NCBI RefSeq assembly: GCF_900130005.1
Contig: NZ_FQXP01000003.1
Location: 186,001 to 250,000 of the forward strand
DNA: 64,000 nucleotides
From: Clostridium collagenovorans DSM 3089
Lineage (GTDB): Bacteria > Bacillota > Clostridia > Clostridiales > Clostridiaceae
Direction of reading: 5' to 3'
Made by a program: the position numbers and the translations under genes
In this document: positions 7,902-15,378 of the stretch, in pieces
How positions within the stretch are numbered: the first letter of the stretch is position 1
How the letters are laid out: each line of letters starts with the position of its first letter
The notes under the pieces: model-generated
Seen by the model: the letters and a program-made list of their open reading frames with translations, nothing else
Databases searched by the model: none
Told to the model about the DNA's origin: nothing

Positions 7902-9263
7902 TTGAATAGTGTTTTAAAGGATGTGAATAAACTTAGAAAATGTGAGACTTTAGAGGAGTTTTTTAGAAAAATTCCTAAAAGTTTTTATGAAAAGTGTTCA
8001 TTGTTACTCATGTTATATTGGGCTATTTCACCAATCATTGTTATTACAATATCTATGATAACGAAAGAAAGAGCAGATATAGAATTATCATCAATGGTTT
8101 ATGAAATAGGATATATAGGATTAATATTAGGGGCATTTTTACTAATAAGATCGATAAGCTTAAAAGAATATAATAAGAAAAATTATAGCACAAAAGAGTA
8201 TATTAAAAATAACATTCATCATATTTTATTGCTATTAATGTTAACTTATAGTTTAATAGCATCTATAAATGCCAATAATACAGTACTTTCATTTTACGGA
8301 GATAACTTCAGACGAGAAGGATTTTTTAGATACCTTTCATATGCAGGATTTTATATATCAGCTTTAAATTTAAAAAATGAAAAATATAAAAAAATATTTT
8401 ATTATGTTTTGGTGGGAGTATCAACAATATTATCAATTTTAACAATATTACAATTTTACGAATTAAGAGTATCAGTTTTATCAATGTATATAACATATGC
8501 TGGGATTTTTAACGCTTTAAATCATTTTGGATATTATTTAACAATTACAACAGTAATTGTAGCAATTTTATGTGTTCAAGAAACTAATAAGTATTTAAAA
8601 GCTCTATGTTATTTTCAATATTCATTAATGATTATGGCGATGATCATTAACAATACTTTTGCCACATATATAGCAGTTTTAATGGGACTTATATTTTTGA
8701 TAATTGGTTATTTTATTAAAGGAGAAAAGAATAGAAAGTATTTTATTCCTTTGATAATTTTTACATTTATAAGTATAGTTATGAATAGTTTATATGGTGG
8801 GCTAATAGGAGAAAATTTTTCGATTTTAAGTAGTGATACTAAAAAAATTATGATGATGTCAGATGATAGGGGAAGAGCTGGTTCAGATAGATGGATGCTA
8901 TGGGTAAGTGGGATTGATTTTGTAAAAGAAAAACCATTATTAGGATATGGGCCAGATAATTTAGAAGAAGAATATAGAAAGATAGGAATATATCAAAGCC
9001 GACCTCATAATGAGTATCTTCAACATGCTGTTTGTTTAGGTATACCAGCACTTTTACTATATCTTAGTGCACTTTTTAATATATTCATAAGAAACTTTAA
9101 GCGAAGAAAAATTTTAAATGAAGGTAATATTATTGCTCTTGTAGCAACCTTTGCATATCTTGCATCAGCTTTTTTTGGAAATACTATGTATTATACAGCA
9201 CCATACTTTTTTATTATATTAGCTATTGCGGCTCAACTAAGCAATTTAAAGGAACATATATAA
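7902..9263 (+). CDS. O-antigen ligase / Wzy-like polytopic membrane protein
   Basis: 453 aa with roughly 10-12 membrane segments. The conserved Wzy_C region is clear: GSDRWMLWVSGIDFVKEKPLLGYGPDN, then RPHNEYLQHAVCLGIPALLLYL. Such proteins join or polymerise lipid-linked sugar chains at the outer face of the membrane. In Gram-positives that means a surface polysaccharide or glycopolymer, or glycan transfer to protein. The start is TTG 7902, preceded by GGAGGGGG. No glycosyltransferases adjoin it, so its sugar substrate is unknown. It pairs with a small membrane protein 96 bp downstream. Confidence 0.8.
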   Translation: MNSVLKDVNKLRKCETLEEFFRKIPKSFYEKCSLLLMLYWAISPIIVITISMITKERADIELSSMVYEIGYIGLILGAFLLIRSISLKEYNKKNYSTKEYIKNNIHHILLLLMLTYSLIASINANNTVLSFYGDNFRREGFFRYLSYAGFYISALNLKNEKYKKIFYYVLVGVSTILSILTILQFYELRVSVLSMYITYAGIFNALNHFGYYLTITTVIVAILCVQETNKYLKALCYFQYSLMIMAMIINNTFATYIAVLMGLIFLIIGYFIKGEKNRKYFIPLIIFTFISIVMNSLYGGLIGENFSILSSDTKKIMMMSDDRGRAGSDRWMLWVSGIDFVKEKPLLGYGPDNLEEEYRKIGIYQSRPHNEYLQHAVCLGIPALLLYLSALFNIFIRNFKRRKILNEGNIIALVATFAYLASAFFGNTMYYTAPYFFIILAIAAQLSNLKEHI

Positions 9264-9359
9264 TTAATAAGTTTTATGTTAAACTCATTATATCTGTAAA
9301 TAAAATCATGTTTTAATCATAGTATATAGTAAATTAATTCAAACTAAGATGAGGTAAAT

Positions 9360-9788
9360 ATGAGTAACACAGCTAGTAGTGGAAGTAAAAATAATACAAA
9401 ACTTAAAGAACAAGTTTCAATTATAAATATTTCGTTGATAGCTACATTTTTTATAATTTTATCAATTATATTATCATCTATAGCATTAAATAAATCTAGG
9501 GTTCAGATGTTAGATAAAATCAATGGTACTAGTAGTGCAAAGAAACTTCCAGAAACTGCTGGATTTCAAAATACAGCTAACATATTAGCCTTAGGAGCTA
9601 GTTTAGTTTTCTTTTATTTTTCATGGCAAGGAATGATGGATAAGTCAGTTAGGATAAATCAGCAGAAAGTAAATTATAATAATTTTTTAGCTAGTGGATT
9701 AGTAGTTCTTGCAACCTTTATTAGGTATGTGACATTAGTACAAAACCCAGGACCTGTTACTGGTTTAGAGGAAGAAGAAACTTTTTAA
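9360..9788 (+). CDS. Small membrane protein of unknown function
   Basis: 142 aa; I do not recognise a family. A polar, Ser/Asn/Lys-rich N terminus of about 25 residues is followed by three hydrophobic stretches (around 26-45, 72-88 and 105-122) and an acidic tail ending EEEETF. A GAGGTAAAT site lies next to the ATG. It follows the O-antigen-ligase-like gene on the same strand with no clear terminator between, and a strong terminator comes right after it. The two may be cotranscribed. Confidence 0.7.
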   Translation: MSNTASSGSKNNTKLKEQVSIINISLIATFFIILSIILSSIALNKSRVQMLDKINGTSSAKKLPETAGFQNTANILALGASLVFFYFSWQGMMDKSVRINQQKVNYNNFLASGLVVLATFIRYVTLVQNPGPVTGLEEEETF

Positions 9789-9841
9789 TATAATGAGTAA
9801 TTAAGCATAGAATTCAAATAATAGTACTAAATATTTTCTTG

Positions 9842-9893
9842 GAATTGTTGTAAAATAATTAATGAGAGTTAAGTTTACAACAATTCTTTTTTT
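9842..9893 (+). terminator. Rho-independent terminator
   Basis: GAATTGTTGTAAA at 9842-9854 pairs exactly with TTTACAACAATTC at 9874-9886, followed by seven T. Confidence 0.92.
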
Positions 9894-9922
9894 GAAAATT
9901 ATAATTAATTAAGGAGTATTTA

Positions 9923-9970
9923 GTGAAGAAAAATAAAATCGGATGTTCACTAAGAATTATTTATGAATAA
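9923..9970 (+). CDS. Possible 15-codon leader peptide overlapping cca
   Basis: AAGGAG at 9911-9916 is well placed (6 bp) for GTG 9923, which opens a 15-codon frame encoding MKKNKIGCSLRIIYE. Its stop at 9968-9970 lies inside the first codons of cca, an 8-bp ATGAATAA overlap. The cca ATG itself has no SD, so ribosomes may reach it by reading the leader first. The peptide may have no function of its own. Alternatively, the SD may serve an unrecognised longer cca start through frameshifting. Confidence 0.4.
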   Translation: MKKNKIGCSLRIIYE

Positions 9971-11285
9971 ATTTAAGATTAATATAGATAGTGGTGCAAA
10001 AAAAATTATAGAGATTTTAAAATATAATAATTTTGAGGCTTATGTAGTAGGTGGTTGTGTAAGGGATAGTTTATTAAAGAGAGCCCCTGGAGACTGGGAT
10101 TTAACTACCAATGCTTTACCACAAGAGGTTATGGATATATTTAAAAATTTGGGTTATAAAGTAATACCCACAGGGATAAAGCATGGTACTGTAACTATTT
10201 TAATTGATAAAAATAGTTATGAAATAACCACCTATAGAATAGATGGAGAATATGAAAATAGCAGAACACCAAAAGATGTAGAATTCACAAAGTCTCTTAA
10301 AGAAGATCTAAAAAGAAGAGATTTTACTATTAATGCTATGGCCTATAATGATCTTAATGGTTTGATAGACTATTTTAATGGGGTTGAAGATTTAAATAAT
10401 AGGATAATTAAATCCGTTGGAAATGCAGAAAAAAGATTTACAGAAGATGCTTTAAGAATGATGAGAGCTGTTAGATTTATGGCACAACTTGAATTTAAAA
10501 TTGAATCATCAACCTTAAATGCACTTCGTAGTTTAAGTAAAAATATAGGTGTTATCTCCGTAGAAAGAGTGAGAGAAGAATTTAATAAGTTAATTTTAAG
10601 TAATGTGTATTACATGAATGAATTAAAATATACGGGATTGCTTCATTATTTTTTGAAGATTCATATGAATAATTATGAGTTTATAAAGGAGTTAAATTAT
10701 GAGGATTTTATTAACAAATCCAGTGTAAGCATTAATTATATAAAAGAAAATTATGGTGAGATATCCCTTGAATTAATTTTAACTATATTACTATATAATT
10801 TAGAAAGACAAAACTTAAGCGAAATTAATATTTCCGAAGAAATATTAAGGATTATGAGGTATGATAAAAAATTCATATTAAAGGTTAAGTTATTGATAAA
10901 ATTCATGAAAAAGGAAATTTTAAATGATAATAAAGATATTAAATATGTTCTAAGGGATATAGGAGAAGAGAATTTAAGAGCGGTAATAAATCTTAAGAAG
11001 GCATGTTTACTAAATGAAACTGAAGAATATAGAAGAATAAAGGAATATGAATTAAATGAAATCTTATATAAATTAGAGAGTATTTTAGAACTTAAAGAAT
11101 GTTATGTAATAAAGGATTTAAAAGTAAAGGGAAAGGACTTAATTGAATTAGGTATAAGCCCTGGTAAGAACATAGGAGAAATACTAGAATATTTATTATG
11201 TAAAGTTATTGAAGATAATAAAGTTAATAATAAAGAGAAGTTGATTAAAATTGTAGAAAAAAATTTTATAAAGGTAGAATATTAA
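9963..11285 (+). CDS. cca: CCA tRNA nucleotidyltransferase with HD-like region
   Basis: 440 aa. It adds or repairs the 3' CCA end of tRNAs in the cytoplasm. The class-II nucleotidyltransferase signature YVVGGCVRDSLLKRAPGDWDLTT carries the DxD metal motif. RRDFTINAMAY and the RFTEDALRMMRAVRF helical region follow, and the tail is long and helical. ATG 9963 has no Shine-Dalgarno sequence; a short upstream frame with a strong site overlaps it, so expression is probably coupled. A bidirectional terminator at 11371-11403 separates it from the convergent YfcC gene. Confidence 0.93.
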   Translation: MNKFKINIDSGAKKIIEILKYNNFEAYVVGGCVRDSLLKRAPGDWDLTTNALPQEVMDIFKNLGYKVIPTGIKHGTVTILIDKNSYEITTYRIDGEYENSRTPKDVEFTKSLKEDLKRRDFTINAMAYNDLNGLIDYFNGVEDLNNRIIKSVGNAEKRFTEDALRMMRAVRFMAQLEFKIESSTLNALRSLSKNIGVISVERVREEFNKLILSNVYYMNELKYTGLLHYFLKIHMNNYEFIKELNYEDFINKSSVSINYIKENYGEISLELILTILLYNLERQNLSEINISEEILRIMRYDKKFILKVKLLIKFMKKEILNDNKDIKYVLRDIGEENLRAVINLKKACLLNETEEYRRIKEYELNEILYKLESILELKECYVIKDLKVKGKDLIELGISPGKNIGEILEYLLCKVIEDNKVNNKEKLIKIVEKNFIKVEY

Positions 11286-11370
11286 TTAGAACTTATCAAT
11301 AAATAAGTTATGGTGATTAAATCTTAAGCTTATTATTGTATATATTATAAAGAACTGTATGAATAATAAA

Positions 11371-11403
11371 GGGCTGTGGTAGAAACATATTGTACCACAG
11401 CCC
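11371..11403. terminator. Bidirectional terminator between cca and the YfcC gene
   Basis: GGGCTGTGGTA at 11371-11381 pairs exactly with TACCACAGCCC at 11393-11403, with A/T-rich flanks on both sides. It can serve both convergent genes. Confidence 0.8.
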
Positions 11404-11410
11404 TAATATT

Positions 11411-12931
11411 TTAGAAATTAACTTGGATTAATAACATTACTGCACTAAATAGAGCTAGATAGCCCATGAGTGGCATAATGAATTTGAGCCATTTATCATA
11501 GGTTACTTCAACCATAGATAAGGTAGCTAATATTAATCCCGTTGGTGTTATAAAGGCAATTAAACCTATTCCATATAAGTAAGATGAAATTATAACATCT
11601 CTTGGAAGTCCAACTGCATCTGCAAGTGGAGCCATTATTGGAATGGATAAAACAGCTAAACCAGAAGATGAAGGAATAAAGAATCCTAATATTACGAAGA
11701 TTGCAAGCATTAAGATTATAAATATATTACTATTCATTCCAGTTATAGCAGTAGAGAAGAAGTTAAGTATAGAGTCAGCTATTCCCCCGCTTTCAAGAAC
11801 GATGTTAATACTTCTTGCAACACCGATAACCAAGGCAACACTGATTAAATCTGCAGCACCTTCAACAAACTTATTAACAAATTGCTTTTCTCCCATGCCA
11901 GATAATATACCAAGTATAATACCAGACACTAAGAAAAGTGCGGTCATTTCTGTGAACCACCAACCTTTAACAGCAACACCGTAAATCATTATTACAAAGG
12001 TTGCGGCAAAGATAATAAGCATTAATTTTAATCTTAATGTTAATTTTGGAGCTTCACCCTTATCAATAGAGAATTTCTTTTGAATTTCTTCTTTTTGGTC
12101 ATATATTAAAGATTTAGTAGGATCGGCTTTAACCTTTTTAGCGTAACGAAGAATATAAACTAAGGTGATGATAATTGCAAGAACTAAACCTACAACTCTA
12201 AAGGTTAATCCATCCATAAAGCTTATTCCAGCTGCATTAGAACCTATAACTGCTGAAAATGGATTTGTAGTTGAGAACATAGTACCAATGGATGAACCCA
12301 TATATATTGCAGCGATACATACTAAAACATCATAATTAGCTGCTAAGAATATTGGTACTAAAATGGGATAAAGTGCTATAGTTTCCTCTGCCATACCAAA
12401 GGTTGTACCACCTAAGGCAATTAAAAATGTTACAAATATGATTAAAATATATTCTCTTCCTTTTGTTATACGAGAGAGACTGGCTATACCAGCATTAAAA
12501 GCACCAGAGAAATTTAAAACACCAATAACTCCTCCAATAATAAATACAAACATAATAATATCAATTGTGTCGTACACCCCTAAAATAGGAGCTTGAATAA
12601 TCTCTTTTAAACCTTGAGGATTTTGTTCTATTTTTTCATAGGTACCAGGTACTGATACAGGTTTTTTTATACTACCATCAGTAAATTTTTCAAGTGTAGC
12701 TTTTACATTAAGTTTATCTAAAGTTTCTTGAGTAGCAGGCATTTCTTTAGTATCACCATTAGGACTTAATAAGGTAAATACACTTTTATCACTATCGTAA
12801 CTAAGTTTAACATAAGAACCTGATGGTATTATAAATGTTAATAAAGCAGATAGGATTAAAACAATAAAGAGTACCGTAAAGGCAGTGGGAAAACTTCTTT
12901 TCTTTTTAGTTTTGTTTGCTTGTTTTGCCAT
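11411..12931 (-). CDS. YfcC-family (DcuC/ArcD-like) membrane transporter
   Basis: 506 aa with about 11-12 membrane segments, belonging to the C4-dicarboxylate/basic amino-acid carrier superfamily (pfam03606) as the YfcC type. Recognisable stretches are FTVLFIVLILSALLTFIIPSG at the N terminus, FLIALGGTTFGMAEETIALYP, and FFIPSSSGLAVLSIPIMAPLAD near the C terminus. A soluble extracytoplasmic segment of about 75 residues follows the first helix. AGGAGG precedes the ATG. ARG-box sequences lie upstream, so arginine or a related basic amino acid or peptide is a reasonable substrate guess. Confidence 0.85.
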   Translation of the reverse strand: MAKQANKTKKKRSFPTAFTVLFIVLILSALLTFIIPSGSYVKLSYDSDKSVFTLLSPNGDTKEMPATQETLDKLNVKATLEKFTDGSIKKPVSVPGTYEKIEQNPQGLKEIIQAPILGVYDTIDIIMFVFIIGGVIGVLNFSGAFNAGIASLSRITKGREYILIIFVTFLIALGGTTFGMAEETIALYPILVPIFLAANYDVLVCIAAIYMGSSIGTMFSTTNPFSAVIGSNAAGISFMDGLTFRVVGLVLAIIITLVYILRYAKKVKADPTKSLIYDQKEEIQKKFSIDKGEAPKLTLRLKLMLIIFAATFVIMIYGVAVKGWWFTEMTALFLVSGIILGILSGMGEKQFVNKFVEGAADLISVALVIGVARSINIVLESGGIADSILNFFSTAITGMNSNIFIILMLAIFVILGFFIPSSSGLAVLSIPIMAPLADAVGLPRDVIISSYLYGIGLIAFITPTGLILATLSMVEVTYDKWLKFIMPLMGYLALFSAVMLLIQVNF

Positions 12932-13017
12932 GAAAATTCCTCCTTTTTCTTTATTTTATGAAGATTATATTATGAGTATACGCTTTTTATAAATACTTAA
13001 CAATAACTGAAATAATG

Positions 13018-13095
13018 AATAAATATTGGAAGCATAAACTTTACTGAAAAATAATGAATAAATATTCATTTAAACAAGGTGAATACTCATTTATT
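13018..13095 (-). promoter_or_regulatory. ARG-box cluster (ArgR/AhrC-type sites) upstream of the YfcC gene
   Basis: TGAATAAATATTCA at 13055-13068 is an exact match to the core ARG-box palindrome. TGAATAAATATT at 13018-13029 and TGAATACTCA near 13080 are partial copies, and looser ones occur to about 13260. A TATAAT on the minus strand (12969-12964) marks a likely promoter just downstream. Regulation of the YfcC transporter by an arginine repressor is inferred. No gene is seen in 12932-13447. Confidence 0.6.
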
Positions 13096-13447
13096 CTATC
13101 TTTCATAAAATGATAAACTTTGGGTAATAATATGTTTTATGTCATTAAAATTCTAATAATATAAAACATATATAATTATTTTATTCACTTACAATTATTT
13201 TAATGAATAATTGTGAAAAATTTAATGAAATTCAAAATAAATATTTATTAACTTGAAATGAATATATATATTGTAAAAATTTCCTCAATAGTTATTTTAA
13301 ATTAAATCCATAAGGAAAATAAATAGCAAAAAAACTTTTAATTTAATAATAAAAATAGAATAATCTCTAATAAGGATGAGAGAATTACATAAGTTTAAAA
13401 TAAAACTAATATATTACTAAGAAAAAAACAAAGATAAATGTAGAATA

Positions 13448-13579
13448 TTGACTTTGTAAGCATAGTAAGGTATATTAAAAGCGTAGGATACCTTTAAGTT
13501 AGTCCAGAGAGACTAGTAAGGCAAATTACGCAAGACGTGCTATTTTCCTTAATATCTTTATAGGTATTAAGGTTTTTTT
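13448..13579 (+). promoter_or_regulatory. PyrR-type attenuator with its promoter
   Basis: Promoter: TTGACT 13448-13453, 17 bp, TATATT 13471-13476. The leader then has the PyrR-binding hairpin: outer stem GCGTA (13481) with TACGC (13527), inner CCTT with AAGG, and the tip AGTC-CAGAGA-GACT (13501-13514), the known PyrR recognition loop. An antiterminator can form by pairing TAAGGCAAAT (13517-13526) with ATTTTCCTTA (13542-13551). The terminator is CCTTAATA with TATTAAGG (13547-13572) plus seven T. By analogy with pyr operons, PyrR with UMP would favour termination. Confidence 0.85.
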
Positions 13580-13616
13580 ATGGTGTCCTATTAGAAAATT
13601 TTAGGAGGATACTATA

Positions 13617-14978
13617 ATGACTTTAAAGAAAAAAGTTTTAAAACAAAAAAGCAATAATCAATTAGCCATTAATATGGCAATATCACTACTAGTTGGTCTA
13701 CTAGTAGGGGGAGCATTTATTTTATTAAGAGAATACTTAAATGGAAGTGGAAAAGATGCAATTTGGGCATCTATAAATAATTTTCTATTTCAAGATATAA
13801 GTAAGCCAGAGGGTGTTAAGTCTATAGGTTTATTTTATATAATAGGACAACTATTCATAAATTCATTACAATTAGTAATTGTACCAATGGTATTTACTTC
13901 AATTGCTTTAGCAATGTGTCATATTACAGATACTAAAAAATTAGGACGTATTTCATATAAAACAATTTTAGGATTTTTAGGAACTTCAGTTTTTGCCTTA
14001 ATACTTGCAGGAGCTTTTGGGCTTATAGCTAATAGATTAGGACTATTTAATGTAAATATCTCAAATATAGGAGCATCCACAGCTAATGGCACAAGTAGCA
14101 ATCCATTACTTGTATTAGTGCAAGCAGTACCTAATAATATAACTTCAGTGTTTTCAGAAAATGGAAGAATACTTGCTGTTGTTTTCTTAGCAGTAATTAC
14201 AGGGCTTTCAATTAATAAATTAGGTGATCAAATAACCATGTTAAAGAAGTTATTAGAAGAAGTTAATAAAATAATAACGGTATTTTTAACATTTATTATA
14301 ACTAAATTTGGTCCTATAGCAATCTTTGTATTAATTACAAGAACCTTTGCTATATATGGAATTGATCATTTAAAACCAGCTCTTGCTTATGTAATTACGG
14401 TAGTAATTGCTTTACTAATATTCTTAGTTTTTGGATATGCTATATTTATATTTGTTACTACAAGATTAAATCCTATAACTTTTATAAAGAAAATTTCAAA
14501 GGTTGCATTATTTGGATTCTCAACATCTTCTTCAGCTTCATCTTTGCCATTAAATACAAAGACTACAGTTGAGGAGTTAGGTGTAAGTGAGGATGTGGCA
14601 TCATTTGTATTACCATTAGGTATGACAATAAATATGAATGGAACAGCTATAATGCAAGTAATAGCAGCAGTATTTATTGCATCTAGTGCTGGTTATGAAG
14701 TTACAATTGGAAGTATAGTTATAATAGGTATTTTAGCTTTAATATCTTCCATAGGAACACCGGCAGCACCAGGAGCAGGGGCTATAATATTATTCACAGT
14801 GCTTACTGGAATGGGTTATAATAATGATGCAGCAGTTCTTGCTTATTCATTAATACTTGCTATTAATAGACCAGTTGAAATGTTAGTAACGTCACTTAAT
14901 GTAGTTGGAGATTCAGCTACTGCTGTTGCAGTTTCTAAATCAGAGAACTCATTAAATGAAGACATTTACAATTCGTAA
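13617..14978 (+). CDS. DAACS-family (GltP/DctA-like) cation symporter with atypical substrate site
   Basis: 453 aa membrane protein of the dicarboxylate/amino acid:cation symporter family. The serine-rich hairpin (STSSSASSLPLNTKTT), NMNGTAIMQ and the second hairpin GTPAAPGAGAI are present. In helix 8, N417-N428-G431-D432 align without gaps to the GltPh segment ending NVTGD, but E421 replaces D394, V424 replaces R397 (the residue that binds the substrate side-chain carboxylate), and N341 replaces D312. Aspartate or glutamate is therefore not a safe assignment. AGGAGG precedes the ATG. A PyrR attenuator directly upstream links it to pyrimidine status. Confidence 0.88.
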   Translation: MTLKKKVLKQKSNNQLAINMAISLLVGLLVGGAFILLREYLNGSGKDAIWASINNFLFQDISKPEGVKSIGLFYIIGQLFINSLQLVIVPMVFTSIALAMCHITDTKKLGRISYKTILGFLGTSVFALILAGAFGLIANRLGLFNVNISNIGASTANGTSSNPLLVLVQAVPNNITSVFSENGRILAVVFLAVITGLSINKLGDQITMLKKLLEEVNKIITVFLTFIITKFGPIAIFVLITRTFAIYGIDHLKPALAYVITVVIALLIFLVFGYAIFIFVTTRLNPITFIKKISKVALFGFSTSSSASSLPLNTKTTVEELGVSEDVASFVLPLGMTINMNGTAIMQVIAAVFIASSAGYEVTIGSIVIIGILALISSIGTPAAPGAGAIILFTVLTGMGYNNDAAVLAYSLILAINRPVEMLVTSLNVVGDSATAVAVSKSENSLNEDIYNS

Positions 14979-15066
14979 TTTGACTTAAGGTGCTATTAAA
15001 GTTCTTAATTTAATATTTATTTTTATTTTTTATTAAAGTAGGGCTTTAATTATTAAAAATTTGTGA

Positions 15067-15072
15067 TATAAT
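15067..15072 (+). promoter_or_regulatory. -10 box upstream of the thrS T-box
   Basis: TATAAT at 15067-15072 stands about 35 bp before the T-box RNA begins. I see no convincing -35, so the promoter call is moderate. Confidence 0.4.
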
Positions 15073-15103
15073 AAAAAAATAAATTCAATAAATATAACCC
15101 ATT

Positions 15104-15327
15104 GATGAGAAGAGTAAGTATGAAAATACTTTTTCAGAGAGAAAGCATTATAAGCTGGAAGTGCTTTTAAAAGAATCATGCTGAAGACTACCTCAGAGGG
15201 GCTTTAATACAGTCCGGTGACAACGTTATAGTCATTTCAAAGTGGTCCTAAAATTTATTAGGACAATTTGGGTGGAACCACGGGTATAACTCGTCCCTTT
15301 TCTTAGGAAAAGAGACGAGTTTTTTTA
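15104..15327 (+). promoter_or_regulatory. Thr-specific T-box leader of thrS
   Basis: Stem I begins near 15104, with AGAGAG at 15137. The specifier loop has GAAG followed by ACT (15187-15189), a threonine codon. The T-box sequence GGGTGGAACCACGGG is at 15270-15284. The terminator pairs AACTCGTC (15288-15295) with GACGAGTT (15314-15321) and ends in a T run. Uncharged tRNA-Thr should stabilise the antiterminator and allow thrS transcription. Confidence 0.93.
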
Positions 15328-15378
15328 TTACAAAAATACATAATATTTATAAATAAAATTGTGAAAGGAGTTTTTCAA

